In this document: one piece after another, positions 8,345-16,344 of the stretch
How positions within the stretch are numbered: position 1 is the stretch's first letter
Layout: each line of letters begins with the position of its first letter
Origin: CBDCBA01 sp965214125
GTDB lineage: Bacteria; Planctomycetota; Phycisphaerae; Tepidisphaerales; Tepidisphaeraceae
DNA: 64,000 nucleotides
Direction of reading: 5' to 3'
NCBI GenBank assembly: GCA_965214125.1
Contig: CBDCBA010000031.1
Coordinates: 1 to 64,000 of the forward strand
Translations under genes and position numbers: made by a program
The notes under the pieces: model-generated
What the model saw: the letters and a program-made list of their open reading frames with translations, nothing else
Databases searched by the model: none
What the model was told of the DNA's origin: nothing

Positions 8345-8667
8345 GCCATTCCGTGAGAGCTCGTCCGCGCGCTGAAGCGGATAAGGACGAGATCGCCGAC
8401 TACCTCTTCAACGCCACCAGCGATCTGGGTCTGGTGAGCCGATGGGAGTTGGCGGTGGAGCAAGCGATCGCGTCCGCCGCCGAGTACCCGACGCAAACGC
8501 CGATCATCGACTTCATCCCCGTCACGTAGTTCGGCCCACTGCGGCGGCGCATCCTTGGAGGCGGCTTCAAAACATACCTGCTGTTCTACCGGTTCGATGG
8601 CGAGGTCGTGACGGTCACCCGCATCCTCCACGGCGGTAGCGATTGGGCGAGCGTGCCGGATCTGTAG
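8341..8667 (+). pseudogene. ParE/RelE-family toxin interrupted by an amber codon
   Basis: Starting at ATG 8341 the frame reads MSHSVRARPRAEADKDEIAD and stops at TAG 8527-8529 after 62 codons. The same frame then continues without another stop to TAG 8665-8667. The second half contains FGPLRRRILGGGFKTYLLFY and VVTVTRILHGGSDW, the conserved C-terminal half of ParE toxins (RR...Y.i.Y......v.ilRvlHG.rdw). The two parts together make a toxin of about 108 residues, the usual length, so one nonsense change (for example GAG to TAG) explains the break. The truncated product lacks the C-terminal strands needed for toxicity. The upstream antitoxin is intact and overlaps by 4 bp. Confidence 0.85.
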
Positions 8668-8674
8668 GTCGAGG

Positions 8675-9472
8675 CTACTTCGCCCGACGACGTCGCTTGC
8701 TGCCGGGGGAGTCCATGCGAAAGGCCGTCTTCGGGTCGAACCCTTTGGCGGCGGCGAGGTCGTCGTTGCTGAGCGTCGGCACGTGCGGGTTCGGCGACGC
8801 CTGCATTCGCACGAATGTTTCGACCTGCTCGTAGGCGTCGTACGGCTCGACGACCTGGCGGAAGCCGAAGTCGGCGAGGATCGGGTTCCACGTGAGGCCG
8901 GTGCCCCACAAGTTGGTGCGATTGACGCTGTACAGCGAGCGACGGGCGTGGAACGTCGGTGCGTTGCCGCGACCGAAGAGGGCGGCGTGCTCGCCGGCGT
9001 GGCGCTTGGCCTCCTCGAAGGCGTCGATCCAAACTTCCAGCGGCGTGCGGCCCTCGGGATCGGTGCGATCGTCCGCGGCGAACGCGTCCCCCTCGCCGGG
9101 ATTGGGCGGGCGGTTCATCGCCTCGACGAGGGCGTCGATCGTGTAGCAGTGGTAGGTCAGCAGTTCCGACTCGGGCTTGTGGTAAATCTCGCAGCCGTGC
9201 TCGACCCGAACCGACTCCTCCAGCACCGCCATCGCGTAGACGCGGCCGCAGAAGCCGATCACCTCCCACTCCGCGGGTTTGAAGGCGTGGCGTGGGAAGT
9301 TGCGCCTGCCGCGCACGGGAATCTCCGGCCCGCCGAACGGCCAGGGCATCTCTTGATCGGGGATGATCTCGTGCCGCGTTTCCCGTCGATAGACGACCGC
9401 CTCATCGCCGGGAAAGCTGGTGGCGATCTTGTCGTAATAATCCTCGCGATGCTGGGGATCGTCGATCCGCAT
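8675..9472 (-). CDS. Hypothetical protein, 265 residues
   Basis: An intact soluble ORF starting MRIDDPQHREDYYDKIATSF and ending in a basic tail (GSKRRRRAK). It has no signal peptide or membrane helix. Aromatic/His-rich stretches such as CEIYHKPESELLTYHCYTID (about 94-113) and SVNRTNLWGTGLTWNPILAD occur, with acidic, helical segments between (PLEVWIDAFEEAKRHAGEHA). I do not recognise the family. The codon pattern matches the chromosome, so it need not be recent. It sits between the broken toxin gene (8-bp gap) and the HNH gene (28-bp gap), in a patch of accessory genes. The C-terminal lysine/arginine cluster could bind nucleic acid; that is speculative. Confidence 0.6.
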   Translation of the reverse strand: MRIDDPQHREDYYDKIATSFPGDEAVVYRRETRHEIIPDQEMPWPFGGPEIPVRGRRNFPRHAFKPAEWEVIGFCGRVYAMAVLEESVRVEHGCEIYHKPESELLTYHCYTIDALVEAMNRPPNPGEGDAFAADDRTDPEGRTPLEVWIDAFEEAKRHAGEHAALFGRGNAPTFHARRSLYSVNRTNLWGTGLTWNPILADFGFRQVVEPYDAYEQVETFVRMQASPNPHVPTLSNDDLAAAKGFDPKTAFRMDSPGSKRRRRAK

Positions 9473-9500
9473 TGGGTCAGGATACCACCGGGCCAGCCCA

Positions 9501-9911
9501 TCAGTTGGGAGGAAAGAGGTCGAACCGCGCCTCCGCCTCGCGGATCGTCAGGCGTCGCGCGTGGTTCAGGTCGAGCGCGGCGGCGGTCGCGCGGCCGATC
9601 GTCGTGAGAGGAATGATCGTGAAGCCGTCGAAGCGGAAGTGCTCGGACCACCGATCGCGACGCGGGTGAAACAACGACACCGACGCGTCCGTCAGCGGAT
9701 CGTTCGCGCGGACCCGGTCCGACTTGCGAAGGTTGCAGCCGGGGCAGGCGAGGGCGAGGTTTTGCTCTGCCGTTTCGCCGCCGTGCGACAGTGGGATGAC
9801 GTGTTCGAGGTGAAACGTCGCTCCTTGAAGCGACTGGTGCATCTGGCAGTACTCGCAGCGGTCGCCGGCGCGGCTGCGGACGAGCGCGAGCAAGTCTTCC
9901 TTCGCCGTCAT
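9501..9911 (-). CDS. HNH endonuclease
   Basis: A 136-residue protein. The HNH fold is visible near residues 15-65: CEYCQMHQ, then HLEHVIPLSHGG, then NLALACPGCNLRKSD. CxxC pairs supply the structural zinc, LEHVIP gives the His of the beta-beta-alpha-metal motif, and N..LAC..CN..K completes it. Such stand-alone HNH proteins are common in planctomycetes and cyanobacteria and are likely DNA nicking or cleaving enzymes; their cellular purpose is mostly unknown. It overlaps by 4 bp (ATGA) with the preceding 82-residue gene, so the pair is translationally coupled. No restriction or phage genes are adjacent. Confidence 0.9.
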   Translation of the reverse strand: MTAKEDLLALVRSRAGDRCEYCQMHQSLQGATFHLEHVIPLSHGGETAEQNLALACPGCNLRKSDRVRANDPLTDASVSLFHPRRDRWSEHFRFDGFTIIPLTTIGRATAAALDLNHARRLTIREAEARFDLFPPN

Positions 9912-10156
9912 CGCTGGCGACGGTTTAGGAGGATGAGCGCATCCGTCCGCACGAGCGAAAGCATCTCGCTGACCTCGACCAGTGACGACAACTCCTCACG
10001 ATCGCTTGCGGAGAGCTTGCCTTCGGTGTTGCGGTCCATCAACTCCGTGAGCCGGCGATCGGCCTCGGCTGGCAGGCGGAGCTCGCTCACGCTCTTGACC
10101 CACGAACGCGGGGCAGGCAGCGTTGCGGCGTTCGGCTCGTCCACGGAAACGGGCAT
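9908..10156 (-). CDS. Small helical protein paired with the HNH endonuclease
   Basis: An 82-residue ORF. The central part LRLPAEADRRLTELMDRNTE followed by GKLSASDREELSSLVEVSEM is a predicted helix-turn-helical hairpin, with the pattern xLmdrNxeGxLtxxExxELexLVexsExlsllRaxAL. From memory this kind of small protein is often encoded directly before an HNH endonuclease, as here. Its stop overlaps the HNH start (ATGA at 9908-9911). It might be a partner or inhibitor of the nuclease; this is inference from coupling alone. The start at ATG 10156 leaves a 230-bp leader region before the divergent ileS. Confidence 0.7.
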   Translation of the reverse strand: MPVSVDEPNAATLPAPRSWVKSVSELRLPAEADRRLTELMDRNTEGKLSASDREELSSLVEVSEMLSLVRTDALILLNRRQR

Positions 10157-10270
10157 GGCCGCAGCATACCAGCTTGATGCCGGGCCCGCAGTGTTGCTAC
10201 GCTACCGGCAATGCCCCGCCCCGCGCGCATTATCATCGGCCTGCCCGCCTTCCCGCTGCCGACTGGCCTT

Positions 10271-10348
10271 GCGGGCGGGTCGTCCGCCCGCTGATGCCCG
10301 CACGCCAGCGACCCGCGAACGAACCGCCCCGAGGCCATCGCCTCGGGG
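10271..10348 (+). promoter_or_regulatory. Two perfect hairpins in the ileS leader
   Basis: The 231 bp between the divergent 82-residue gene and ileS hold two exact hairpins. The first is GCGGGCGG / CCGCCCGC with a 5-nt loop (10271-10291). The second is CCCCGAGGC / GCCTCGGGG with loop CATC (10327-10348), followed by TCTTGCTTTG. The second ends 39 bp before the ileS ATG and resembles an attenuator or weak intrinsic terminator. No T-box sequence was found. The rest of the gap shows no gene. Function is inferred from structure only. Confidence 0.5.
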
Positions 10349-10387
10349 TCTTGCTTTGATCCTCGCTTCGATCTTCAGCCAAACGCC

Positions 10388-13282
10388 ATGAGCTACAAAG
10401 AGACGCTCAATCTTCCCAAAACTGACTTTCCCATGAAGGCCTCGCTCGTCCAGCGCGAGCCCGAACGCCTGGCGAAGTGGAGGGAGCAGGACCTGTACGC
10501 GCAGGTGATGAAGGCACGCGAGGGCGAGAGCATCTACGTCCTGCACGACGGTCCGCCCTTCGCCAACGGAGACATCCACCTCGGGCACCTCATCAACAAG
10601 GTGTTGAAGGACGTGGTCATCCGTTACCAGACGATGAAGGGCCACCAAACGCCGTACGTGCCCGGCTGGGATTGCCACGGTCTGCCAATCGAGCACAAGG
10701 TCCAGGAAAAGCTCGGGCCGAAGCTGCGCGAGATGGAGACGCTGCACGTCCGCAAGCGCTGCTGGGATCACGCGAGCAAGTTCATCGAGCGGCAGAGCGA
10801 GCAGTTCCAGCGGCTGGGCATTTTGGGCGACTGGGGCGACCCCTACCGCACGATGGCGCCGCGCTACGAGGCGCAGACGCTCGATGTCTTCGCCCGCTTC
10901 GTCGAGCACAATCTGGTCTACAAGAAGCTCAAGCCCGTCCACTGGTCCATCGCCAATCGGACGGCCCTGGCGGACGCGGAGCTGGAGTACCAGTGGCGAA
11001 CCGACCCAAGCGTCTTCGTCGAGTTCAAGGCCCGCAACCCCGGCCAGGCGAAGGCGCAGCTTAACCTGAAGGAGCCGGGGGCCGTCGCGTTCCTCATCTG
11101 GACCACAACGCCCTGGACGCTCCCGGCGAACCTGGCGATCACGGTCAACCCCGACGTCGAGTACAGCGTTGTGAAGTACGAACGCCACGGCGAGGCGCAG
11201 CCGCGCCTGGTGCTGGTGGCGAGCGACCTTGTGAAACAGGTCTTCGCCGCGGGCGGCAATCAGGGCGAACCGCCGGAGTCGGTCGCGGGCGGCGACGACG
11301 CCGAGTGGAAGGGCCAGAAGCAGTTTTTCGGCGGAACCGGCCCGGTCTCGCACGAAGTCGTCCACACCGTGCGTGGGGACAAGCTGGTTGGCCTTGAGTA
11401 CGACCACCCGTTCGTGGGCGACCGCGTTGGCCGGCTACTTCCCGCAGATTACGTCACAACAACCGATGGCACCGGCCTCGTCCACACGGCCCCCGGCCAC
11501 GGCGAGGACGATTACCAAACCGGCCTGAAGCACGGGCTCGACGTCTACTGCCCCGTCCAGGCCGACGGCCGGTACGACTCGTCGGCGCCGCCGTTCCTGA
11601 CCGGCCTCACCATCTGGGAGGCGAACCCGAAGGTCGTCGAACGCTTGACCGACAGCGGCCATTTATTCGCGCAGCAGGACCTGTTTCACAAGTACCCGCA
11701 CGACTGGCGCAGCAAGACGCCGACGATTTTCCGGGCGACCGAGCAGTGGTTCATCAGCCTCGACACGCCCTACGCCGTTGCCAACGGCGGCGACGAGGGT
11801 GGCGAGAAGACGCTGCGCAGTCGGGCGCTGGAGGTAGCCAACAATGCCGACTTCTATCCGACGTGGGGCCGCCAACGGTTGCACGGCATGCTTGAAAATC
11901 GCCCCGACTGGTGCATCAGCCGCCAGCGCGCGTGGGGCCTGCCGATCCCCGTCTTCTACAACGGCGAGGGCGAGCCGCTGCTCACGCCCGAGAGCGTCCG
12001 CGCCGTTGCCGCCAGGTTCAATGAGCACGGCAGCGACGCCTGGTGGAAGCTCTCCCCGGCCGAACTGCTCGAAGGCGTCGACACGGGTGACGAGTTCCCG
12101 GTGGACGATCTCCGCAAGGAGAACGACATCTTCGACGTCTGGTTCGAAAGCGGCAGCAGTTGGCACGGCGTGCTCGACCGGCGCGACGACTTGCCGGACG
12201 CACCCGCCGACCTCTACCTCGAAGGCAGCGATCAGCACCGCGGCTGGTTCCAGCTCTCGCTCCTAGCCAGCCTCGGCGCGACGGGCCGGCCGCCGTTTAA
12301 GGCGGTGCTCACGCACGGCTTCGTCGTCAAGCCCGACGGCAAGAAGGTCAGTAAAAGCGACCCCGAGTACGTGACGGCGATGGACGAGGTCAAGACCCAC
12401 GGGGCCGACCTGCTGCGCCTCTACACGTGCAGCGTCGACTACCAGGGCGACATCCGCACGAGCCCCGAGATCATCGGCAAGTTCGGCGACGAGTACCGCA
12501 AGATCCGCAACACGATCCGCTTCCTCCTAGGGAACCTCAATGACTTTGACGCCGGAGCGGAAGCTCCGGGTGTGCCCACGGACAGCCTCGACGGCTGGAT
12601 GCTCCACGCCCTCGACACGCTCATCCGCGACGTGAAGAACGCTTACGACAGCTTCCTCATGCACCACGCCTACCGCCTGATCCGCGACTTCTGCACGGTG
12701 CAGGTCAGCCAGGTGTACGGCAACGCGATGAAGGACCGCCTCTACTGCGAGGCCCCCGACGCGCCGGTGCGGCGGCGCAGCCAGTACGTGCAGCACAAGA
12801 TCGCCGACGCCCTTGTCCGCCTGCTCGCGCCGATGCTCGTCTTCACAAGCGATGAAGCTTGGGAACATCTACCCGGTGCCGAGGGCAACGTTCACGCGGC
12901 CCGGCTGCCCGAGCCGCTCGGCGCGCCGGCGAGCGACACGTGGCCGCTCCTGATGAAGCTGCGCGAGGGCGCCCTGCTCGAACTCGACCGCCTGAAGAAA
13001 GAGGCCGGGCTGAACAAGGCCACCGACGCGGAAATCGTCTACACGCTCACCGCTGACGACCGCGCGAAGCTCGAGCCGTACGGCGTCGACCTCGCCGACC
13101 TCGTCGGTGCCGGCTGGCACTCGATTGCGGAGGGCGACAACACTTCGGTCAAGGTCGTCGATCGGCGCGATGATTGGAAGCTCTGCGACCGCAGCCGCAA
13201 GCGGACACCCGACGTGACCGAGCAGCCCAATGGCACCTTCCTCTGTGCCCGCGACGCCGCGATCGTCGGTGCGGGTGGTTGA
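10388..13282 (+). CDS. ileS: Isoleucyl-tRNA synthetase
   Basis: A 964-residue class I synthetase that charges tRNA-Ile. The HIGH motif is PFANGDIHLGH (about 57-67), PYVPGWDCHGLPIEHKV follows near 95-110, and the KMSKS loop is KKVSKS near 652-657. The editing (CP1) domain contains FLIWTTTPWTLPANLAI near 237-253, and VHTAPGHGEDDY follows. The DWCISRQRAWGLPIPVFY segment is typical of IleRS. In bacterial enzymes the C-terminus usually has a four-Cys zinc site; here only CDRSRKRTPD and LCARD remain, i.e. two of the four cysteines, so the zinc is probably lost. The ATG at 10388 is preceded by two hairpins that could control expression. The stop is 3 bp from the convergent dehydrogenase stop. Confidence 0.97.
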   Translation: MSYKETLNLPKTDFPMKASLVQREPERLAKWREQDLYAQVMKAREGESIYVLHDGPPFANGDIHLGHLINKVLKDVVIRYQTMKGHQTPYVPGWDCHGLPIEHKVQEKLGPKLREMETLHVRKRCWDHASKFIERQSEQFQRLGILGDWGDPYRTMAPRYEAQTLDVFARFVEHNLVYKKLKPVHWSIANRTALADAELEYQWRTDPSVFVEFKARNPGQAKAQLNLKEPGAVAFLIWTTTPWTLPANLAITVNPDVEYSVVKYERHGEAQPRLVLVASDLVKQVFAAGGNQGEPPESVAGGDDAEWKGQKQFFGGTGPVSHEVVHTVRGDKLVGLEYDHPFVGDRVGRLLPADYVTTTDGTGLVHTAPGHGEDDYQTGLKHGLDVYCPVQADGRYDSSAPPFLTGLTIWEANPKVVERLTDSGHLFAQQDLFHKYPHDWRSKTPTIFRATEQWFISLDTPYAVANGGDEGGEKTLRSRALEVANNADFYPTWGRQRLHGMLENRPDWCISRQRAWGLPIPVFYNGEGEPLLTPESVRAVAARFNEHGSDAWWKLSPAELLEGVDTGDEFPVDDLRKENDIFDVWFESGSSWHGVLDRRDDLPDAPADLYLEGSDQHRGWFQLSLLASLGATGRPPFKAVLTHGFVVKPDGKKVSKSDPEYVTAMDEVKTHGADLLRLYTCSVDYQGDIRTSPEIIGKFGDEYRKIRNTIRFLLGNLNDFDAGAEAPGVPTDSLDGWMLHALDTLIRDVKNAYDSFLMHHAYRLIRDFCTVQVSQVYGNAMKDRLYCEAPDAPVRRRSQYVQHKIADALVRLLAPMLVFTSDEAWEHLPGAEGNVHAARLPEPLGAPASDTWPLLMKLREGALLELDRLKKEAGLNKATDAEIVYTLTADDRAKLEPYGVDLADLVGAGWHSIAEGDNTSVKVVDRRDDWKLCDRSRKRTPDVTEQPNGTFLCARDAAIVGAGG

Positions 13283-13285
13283 CGT

Positions 13286-14284
13286 CTACCCGCGCCAGTC
13301 GAAGGCGAACGTGAGGTTGCCCCCGCTCGGGTCGCGAAGGCGGTCGTATGCCTCGCCGGCGCGCTCGGGCGGGAGAACGTCGGTCAGGATCCCGTCAGTC
13401 GTCAGCCGCCGATCCGCCATCAGGCGCAGGACGTCGGCCACGTCCACCGGGGCGGCGTCACGGGTGAAGATGACGGTCGCTTCCTTAAAAAACGCGTCAA
13501 CATAGTTGAGGGAGAAGTCGCCCGCGTAGCTGCCCTGCACCAACAGCAGCGGCGAGGCAGCCACGTCGCTGTGCCACGGCGGTTCGCGCAGCAGGGCGAC
13601 CGCCTCGCCGGTGGCGCGAAGTGAGCCGGTGGCGTCGATGACCACGTCGAAGCCGTTCCCAAGCCTGTCGCCAAGCGCCGCGACGGCCCCGCCCTCGGCC
13701 TGTATCGCCTCGACGCCGCACACGGCCGCGACGGCAACGCGGGGTCCGCTGCGGTCGAACGCCACCACCTCGTACTCGAACGCGCGGTAGATTTGCGCCG
13801 CGAATTGGCCGATCGGGCCGAGGCCGAGTACCGCGACGCGTTTCGCCCGCCGCGCCTCGACGTGCCGCGCGCCGCGCCGCGCGATCGACGCGAGCTTTGC
13901 CAGCGACGCCGCCTCGGGCGTGACGCCGTCGGGCACGGACGCCAGCATCGCTGTTGGGCGAACCACGTGCGACTGGTGCCCGCCCCAGAGTTTGCCGAAG
14001 GGCCCGGTCTCGTTCGAACCGCCCGCAAAGACGCGCCGGCCGTTCAATTCGCCGCCGCCCTCGATCACGATGCCGACCGCGCCATACCCAGGAATGAATG
14101 TCGGCGGACTGCCGGCCTGTTCGCCCGCAAGAGCCCGCAGTTCCGTCCCAGGGCTGATGCTGCTGACTTCGACCCGCACGAGGGCTTCGCCGTCGCGAAG
14201 CGGGCGCATTGGGTAAGAATCGAGCCGCACGCCGCCGACCGGCTCGTGAAGGAGACATCGAACTTGGTGGGCCATCGTCGCCAC
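13286..14284 (-). CDS. Zinc-type (MDR) alcohol dehydrogenase-like oxidoreductase
   Basis: A 332-residue medium-chain dehydrogenase/reductase. The N-terminal GroES-like domain has EALVRVEVSSISPGTELRAL and the GYGAVGIVIEGG turn. The Rossmann domain has VAVLGLGPIGQFAAQIYRAF (about residues 168-187). The C-terminus runs MADRRLTTDGILTDVLP and RAGEAYDRLRD, usual for the family. The Cys of the catalytic zinc site is replaced by a Ser-Pro-Gly-Thr-Glu motif, as in bacteriochlorophyllide-dehydrogenase-like and threonine-dehydrogenase-like relatives; zinc catalysis is therefore uncertain. The substrate is unknown. It diverges from the PurM-like gene (16 bp between starts; an alternative ATG lies at 14275) and converges on ileS. 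Confidence 0.82.
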   Translation of the reverse strand: MATMAHQVRCLLHEPVGGVRLDSYPMRPLRDGEALVRVEVSSISPGTELRALAGEQAGSPPTFIPGYGAVGIVIEGGGELNGRRVFAGGSNETGPFGKLWGGHQSHVVRPTAMLASVPDGVTPEAASLAKLASIARRGARHVEARRAKRVAVLGLGPIGQFAAQIYRAFEYEVVAFDRSGPRVAVAAVCGVEAIQAEGGAVAALGDRLGNGFDVVIDATGSLRATGEAVALLREPPWHSDVAASPLLLVQGSYAGDFSLNYVDAFFKEATVIFTRDAAPVDVADVLRLMADRRLTTDGILTDVLPPERAGEAYDRLRDPSGGNLTFAFDWRG

Positions 14285-14300
14285 CGTACCGTGTCGCGCG

Positions 14301-15389
14301 ATGTCCGACGCGAACCAGGCCCCGATGACCTACGCCGGCAGCGGCGTCGATTACGACGCCCTCGACGCCTTCAAGCGCGCCTGCCAACGGGCCGCCGGCT
14401 CGACCGTCGACCTGCTGAAGTCGCACGGCATGGCCGAGGCCTCCGGCACGCGCGGCGAGTCGGCCTACCTCGTCGACACTGGCGACGGCACCTACCTCGC
14501 CCACGTCGAGGAGGGCCTTGGCACGAAGAACAGGCTCGCCGACGCCATCGGCGACGCGTCGCTCTACCACGGCATCGGCATCGACACCGTCGCCACGATC
14601 GCCAACGACCTGCTCACCGTCGGCTGCCTGCCCGCGGTGATTGCGATGCACGCGGCCGTGGGGGACTCGGCGTGGTTCGACAACCGCGAGCGCGCCGAGG
14701 CGCTGGCCGAAGGGTTCGCCGAAGGATGTCGCCGTGCCGGGGCCACGTGGGGCGGCGGCGAGACGCCGGCGTTGGCGGGGATCGTGGAGCCCGACGCGAT
14801 TGTCCTCGCCGGCAGCGCGATCGGCCGGATGAACGCCGCCGACCGCGTGCGGGGCGACGTGGGCCCCGGCGACGCAATGGTCTTCCTCGCCAGCACCGGC
14901 GTGCAGACGAACGGCCTCACGCTCTGCCGCAAGATCTGCGAGAGGGTCGGCTACGACGCCGACCACCTCGGCCGCCTCGTGCTCGAACCTTCGGTCATCT
15001 ACGCCGACTTCGTGCAAAATCTCCGGGAAAGCGGCATTCGCCCGCACTACCTCGCCCATGTCACCGGGCACGGCTGGCGCAAGCTGATGCGGCTCGACGC
15101 GTCCTTCGTCTACCGCGTGACCGAGACCGGCACGCCGCCGCCGGTCTTTGACCTGCTCGCGAAGCACGGCCCGGTCGAGCAGCGCGAGATGTACGCCACC
15201 TTCAACATGGGCGTCGGCTTCGCCGCGTACGTCGCCCCTGCGGACGCGAGCGTCACCCTCGACGCCGCAATGGCCGCCGGCCACACAGCCTGGATCGGCG
15301 GCGAAGTCCTCGACGGCAACGGCCGCCGTGCGGTGGAGGTGCCGTCGCTGGGCATCACGTTTGAAGCTGATGAGTTAAAGGTACGTTGA
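14301..15389 (+). CDS. PurM/AIR synthase-family protein
   Basis: A 362-residue protein with the PurM layout. Near the start, YAGSGVDYDALDAFKRACQ; then EEGLGTKNRLAD (compare GVGTK in AIR synthase); then TVATIANDLLTVGCLP; then EGCRRAGATWGGGETPAL; then QTNGLTLCRKI; then HVTGHGWRKLM. These correspond to the ATP- and FGAM-binding motifs of phosphoribosylformylglycinamidine cyclo-ligase, step five of purine synthesis. Several motif residues deviate from the classic enzyme (GHGWRK in place of GGGL.EN), as in divergent AIR-synthase forms. It may be the purM of this genome or a PurM-like protein of other function; no other pur gene is nearby. The start ATG 14301 lies 16 bp from the divergent dehydrogenase start. 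Confidence 0.78.
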   Translation: MSDANQAPMTYAGSGVDYDALDAFKRACQRAAGSTVDLLKSHGMAEASGTRGESAYLVDTGDGTYLAHVEEGLGTKNRLADAIGDASLYHGIGIDTVATIANDLLTVGCLPAVIAMHAAVGDSAWFDNRERAEALAEGFAEGCRRAGATWGGGETPALAGIVEPDAIVLAGSAIGRMNAADRVRGDVGPGDAMVFLASTGVQTNGLTLCRKICERVGYDADHLGRLVLEPSVIYADFVQNLRESGIRPHYLAHVTGHGWRKLMRLDASFVYRVTETGTPPPVFDLLAKHGPVEQREMYATFNMGVGFAAYVAPADASVTLDAAMAAGHTAWIGGEVLDGNGRRAVEVPSLGITFEADELKVR

Positions 15390-15406
15390 CTTACAAACCG
15401 GGGTTG

Positions 15407-15481
15407 TAGCCGCGACGCAACGAGTCGCGGTCCGGACGCAACTGCAGCGACGTCAGACCGCGACGCGTTGCGTCGCGGCTA
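15407..15481. repeat. REP-like inverted repeat between convergent genes
   Basis: Two 26-bp arms (15407-15432 and 15456-15481) are inverted copies with a single mismatch. The left arm is preceded by G so that GTAG heads a CCGCGAC...GTCGCGG stem. Related hairpins occur near 26652, 31938 and 43503. It fills the gap between the PurM-like gene and pgeF and could act as a two-way terminator. It is probably a non-autonomous palindromic element. Confidence 0.8.
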
Positions 15482-15487
15482 GCTGAG

Positions 15488-16315
15488 TTACGGGCGCAAG
15501 TCCGGCTCGCGCTCGAGCGGGGCGATCACGTTCAGCATCCGCCCAGTACGCCCCGCGTCGCGACGGTGGCTGAAGAACTCGGCCGGCCGCTCCACCGTGC
15601 AGAGGCGAGCGAGGTCGATCGTCTGCCGCCGCACGCCGGCGTGTTCCAGGCGAACGGCGGCGGCGGCGGGCAGATCGATGTGCGGCTTCGGCCAACCGTC
15701 GCGGCGCAGGACGGTGGCCGGATCGTTGCCGAAGGCGTCGGCCACTTCCTCGCCAACCTCGAAGGCATCGGGGCCGATGCAAGGGCCGATCGCCGCGACG
15801 ATGTGCATCGCCGGTCGGCCGGTCAGCTTCACGAGCCGCGCCACGGCCGCCTCGATCACGCCCCCGGCCATGCCGCGCCAGCCCGCGTGAACGGCCGCGA
15901 CGGCGTCGTTGCCCCAGGTGCCGGGGTGCATCAGCAGGATCGGGCAGCAGTCGGCCGTCAGCACGCCGGCCGTTCCCTCGCCGATCGACAGCGCCACGGC
16001 GTCCGCCTCGCAGCCCACATCGCCGGCGCCCGCGATGCGGCTGCCGTGAACCTGCCGCACCATCACCAGCGGCCCAGGCCGACGGTCCATCACCCGCCGA
16101 CGATTCTCCTCGACATTGGCCGGATCGTCGTCGGTTGAAAGACCGGCGTTCAGCGAGTTGAACGGCCCGCCACTCACGCCGCCGATGCGTGTGTAGAAGC
16201 CGTGCCGCACGTTCCGCATCGCCAGCAGGGGCGACTCGTACCAGACCACGCCGTCCCGCTCGCGCCGGTGGAAGCTCACGGCCAACGGTAGGGTTTCTCG
16301 CGGCAGATTCGGCAA
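15488..16315 (-). CDS. pgeF: Peptidoglycan editing factor / laccase-domain protein
   Basis: A 275-residue member of the YfiH/PgeF (formerly DUF152) family. Family motifs are in order: HGFYTRIGGVSGGPFNSLN (about 37-55), VRQVHGSRI (about 86-94), CEADAVAL, LTADCCPILLMHPG (about 119-132), AVHAGWRGM (about 140-148) and AAIGPCIGPDAFEVG (about 172-186). The Cys and His of TADCCP and VHAGW are the metal/active-site residues. PgeF is described as a cytosolic enzyme removing mis-incorporated residues from UDP-MurNAc, and relatives have purine-nucleoside or multicopper-oxidase activity. It diverges from coaD with 29 bp between starts. An inverted repeat follows its 3' end. Confidence 0.93.
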   Translation of the reverse strand: MPNLPRETLPLAVSFHRRERDGVVWYESPLLAMRNVRHGFYTRIGGVSGGPFNSLNAGLSTDDDPANVEENRRRVMDRRPGPLVMVRQVHGSRIAGAGDVGCEADAVALSIGEGTAGVLTADCCPILLMHPGTWGNDAVAAVHAGWRGMAGGVIEAAVARLVKLTGRPAMHIVAAIGPCIGPDAFEVGEEVADAFGNDPATVLRRDGWPKPHIDLPAAAAVRLEHAGVRRQTIDLARLCTVERPAEFFSHRRDAGRTGRMLNVIAPLEREPDLRP

Positions 16316-16344
16316 CCGGCCGCCCGCGTGGTAGCGTTCGCGGC

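Noticed and set aside
8527..8529. Possible amber recoding within the ParE-like toxin
   Set aside because: Nothing in the window supports a suppressor tRNA or recoding element, and other genes also end in TAG (for example at 8665-8667); a nonsense mutation is simpler.
10157..10387. T-box riboswitch upstream of ileS
   Set aside because: The T-box core sequence and specifier-loop layout are not present; only two simple hairpins are seen.
13497..15284. 595-codon minus-strand frame overlapping the dehydrogenase and PurM-like genes
   Set aside because: It is out of frame with the dehydrogenase and low in recognisable motifs; a shadow of the two real genes.
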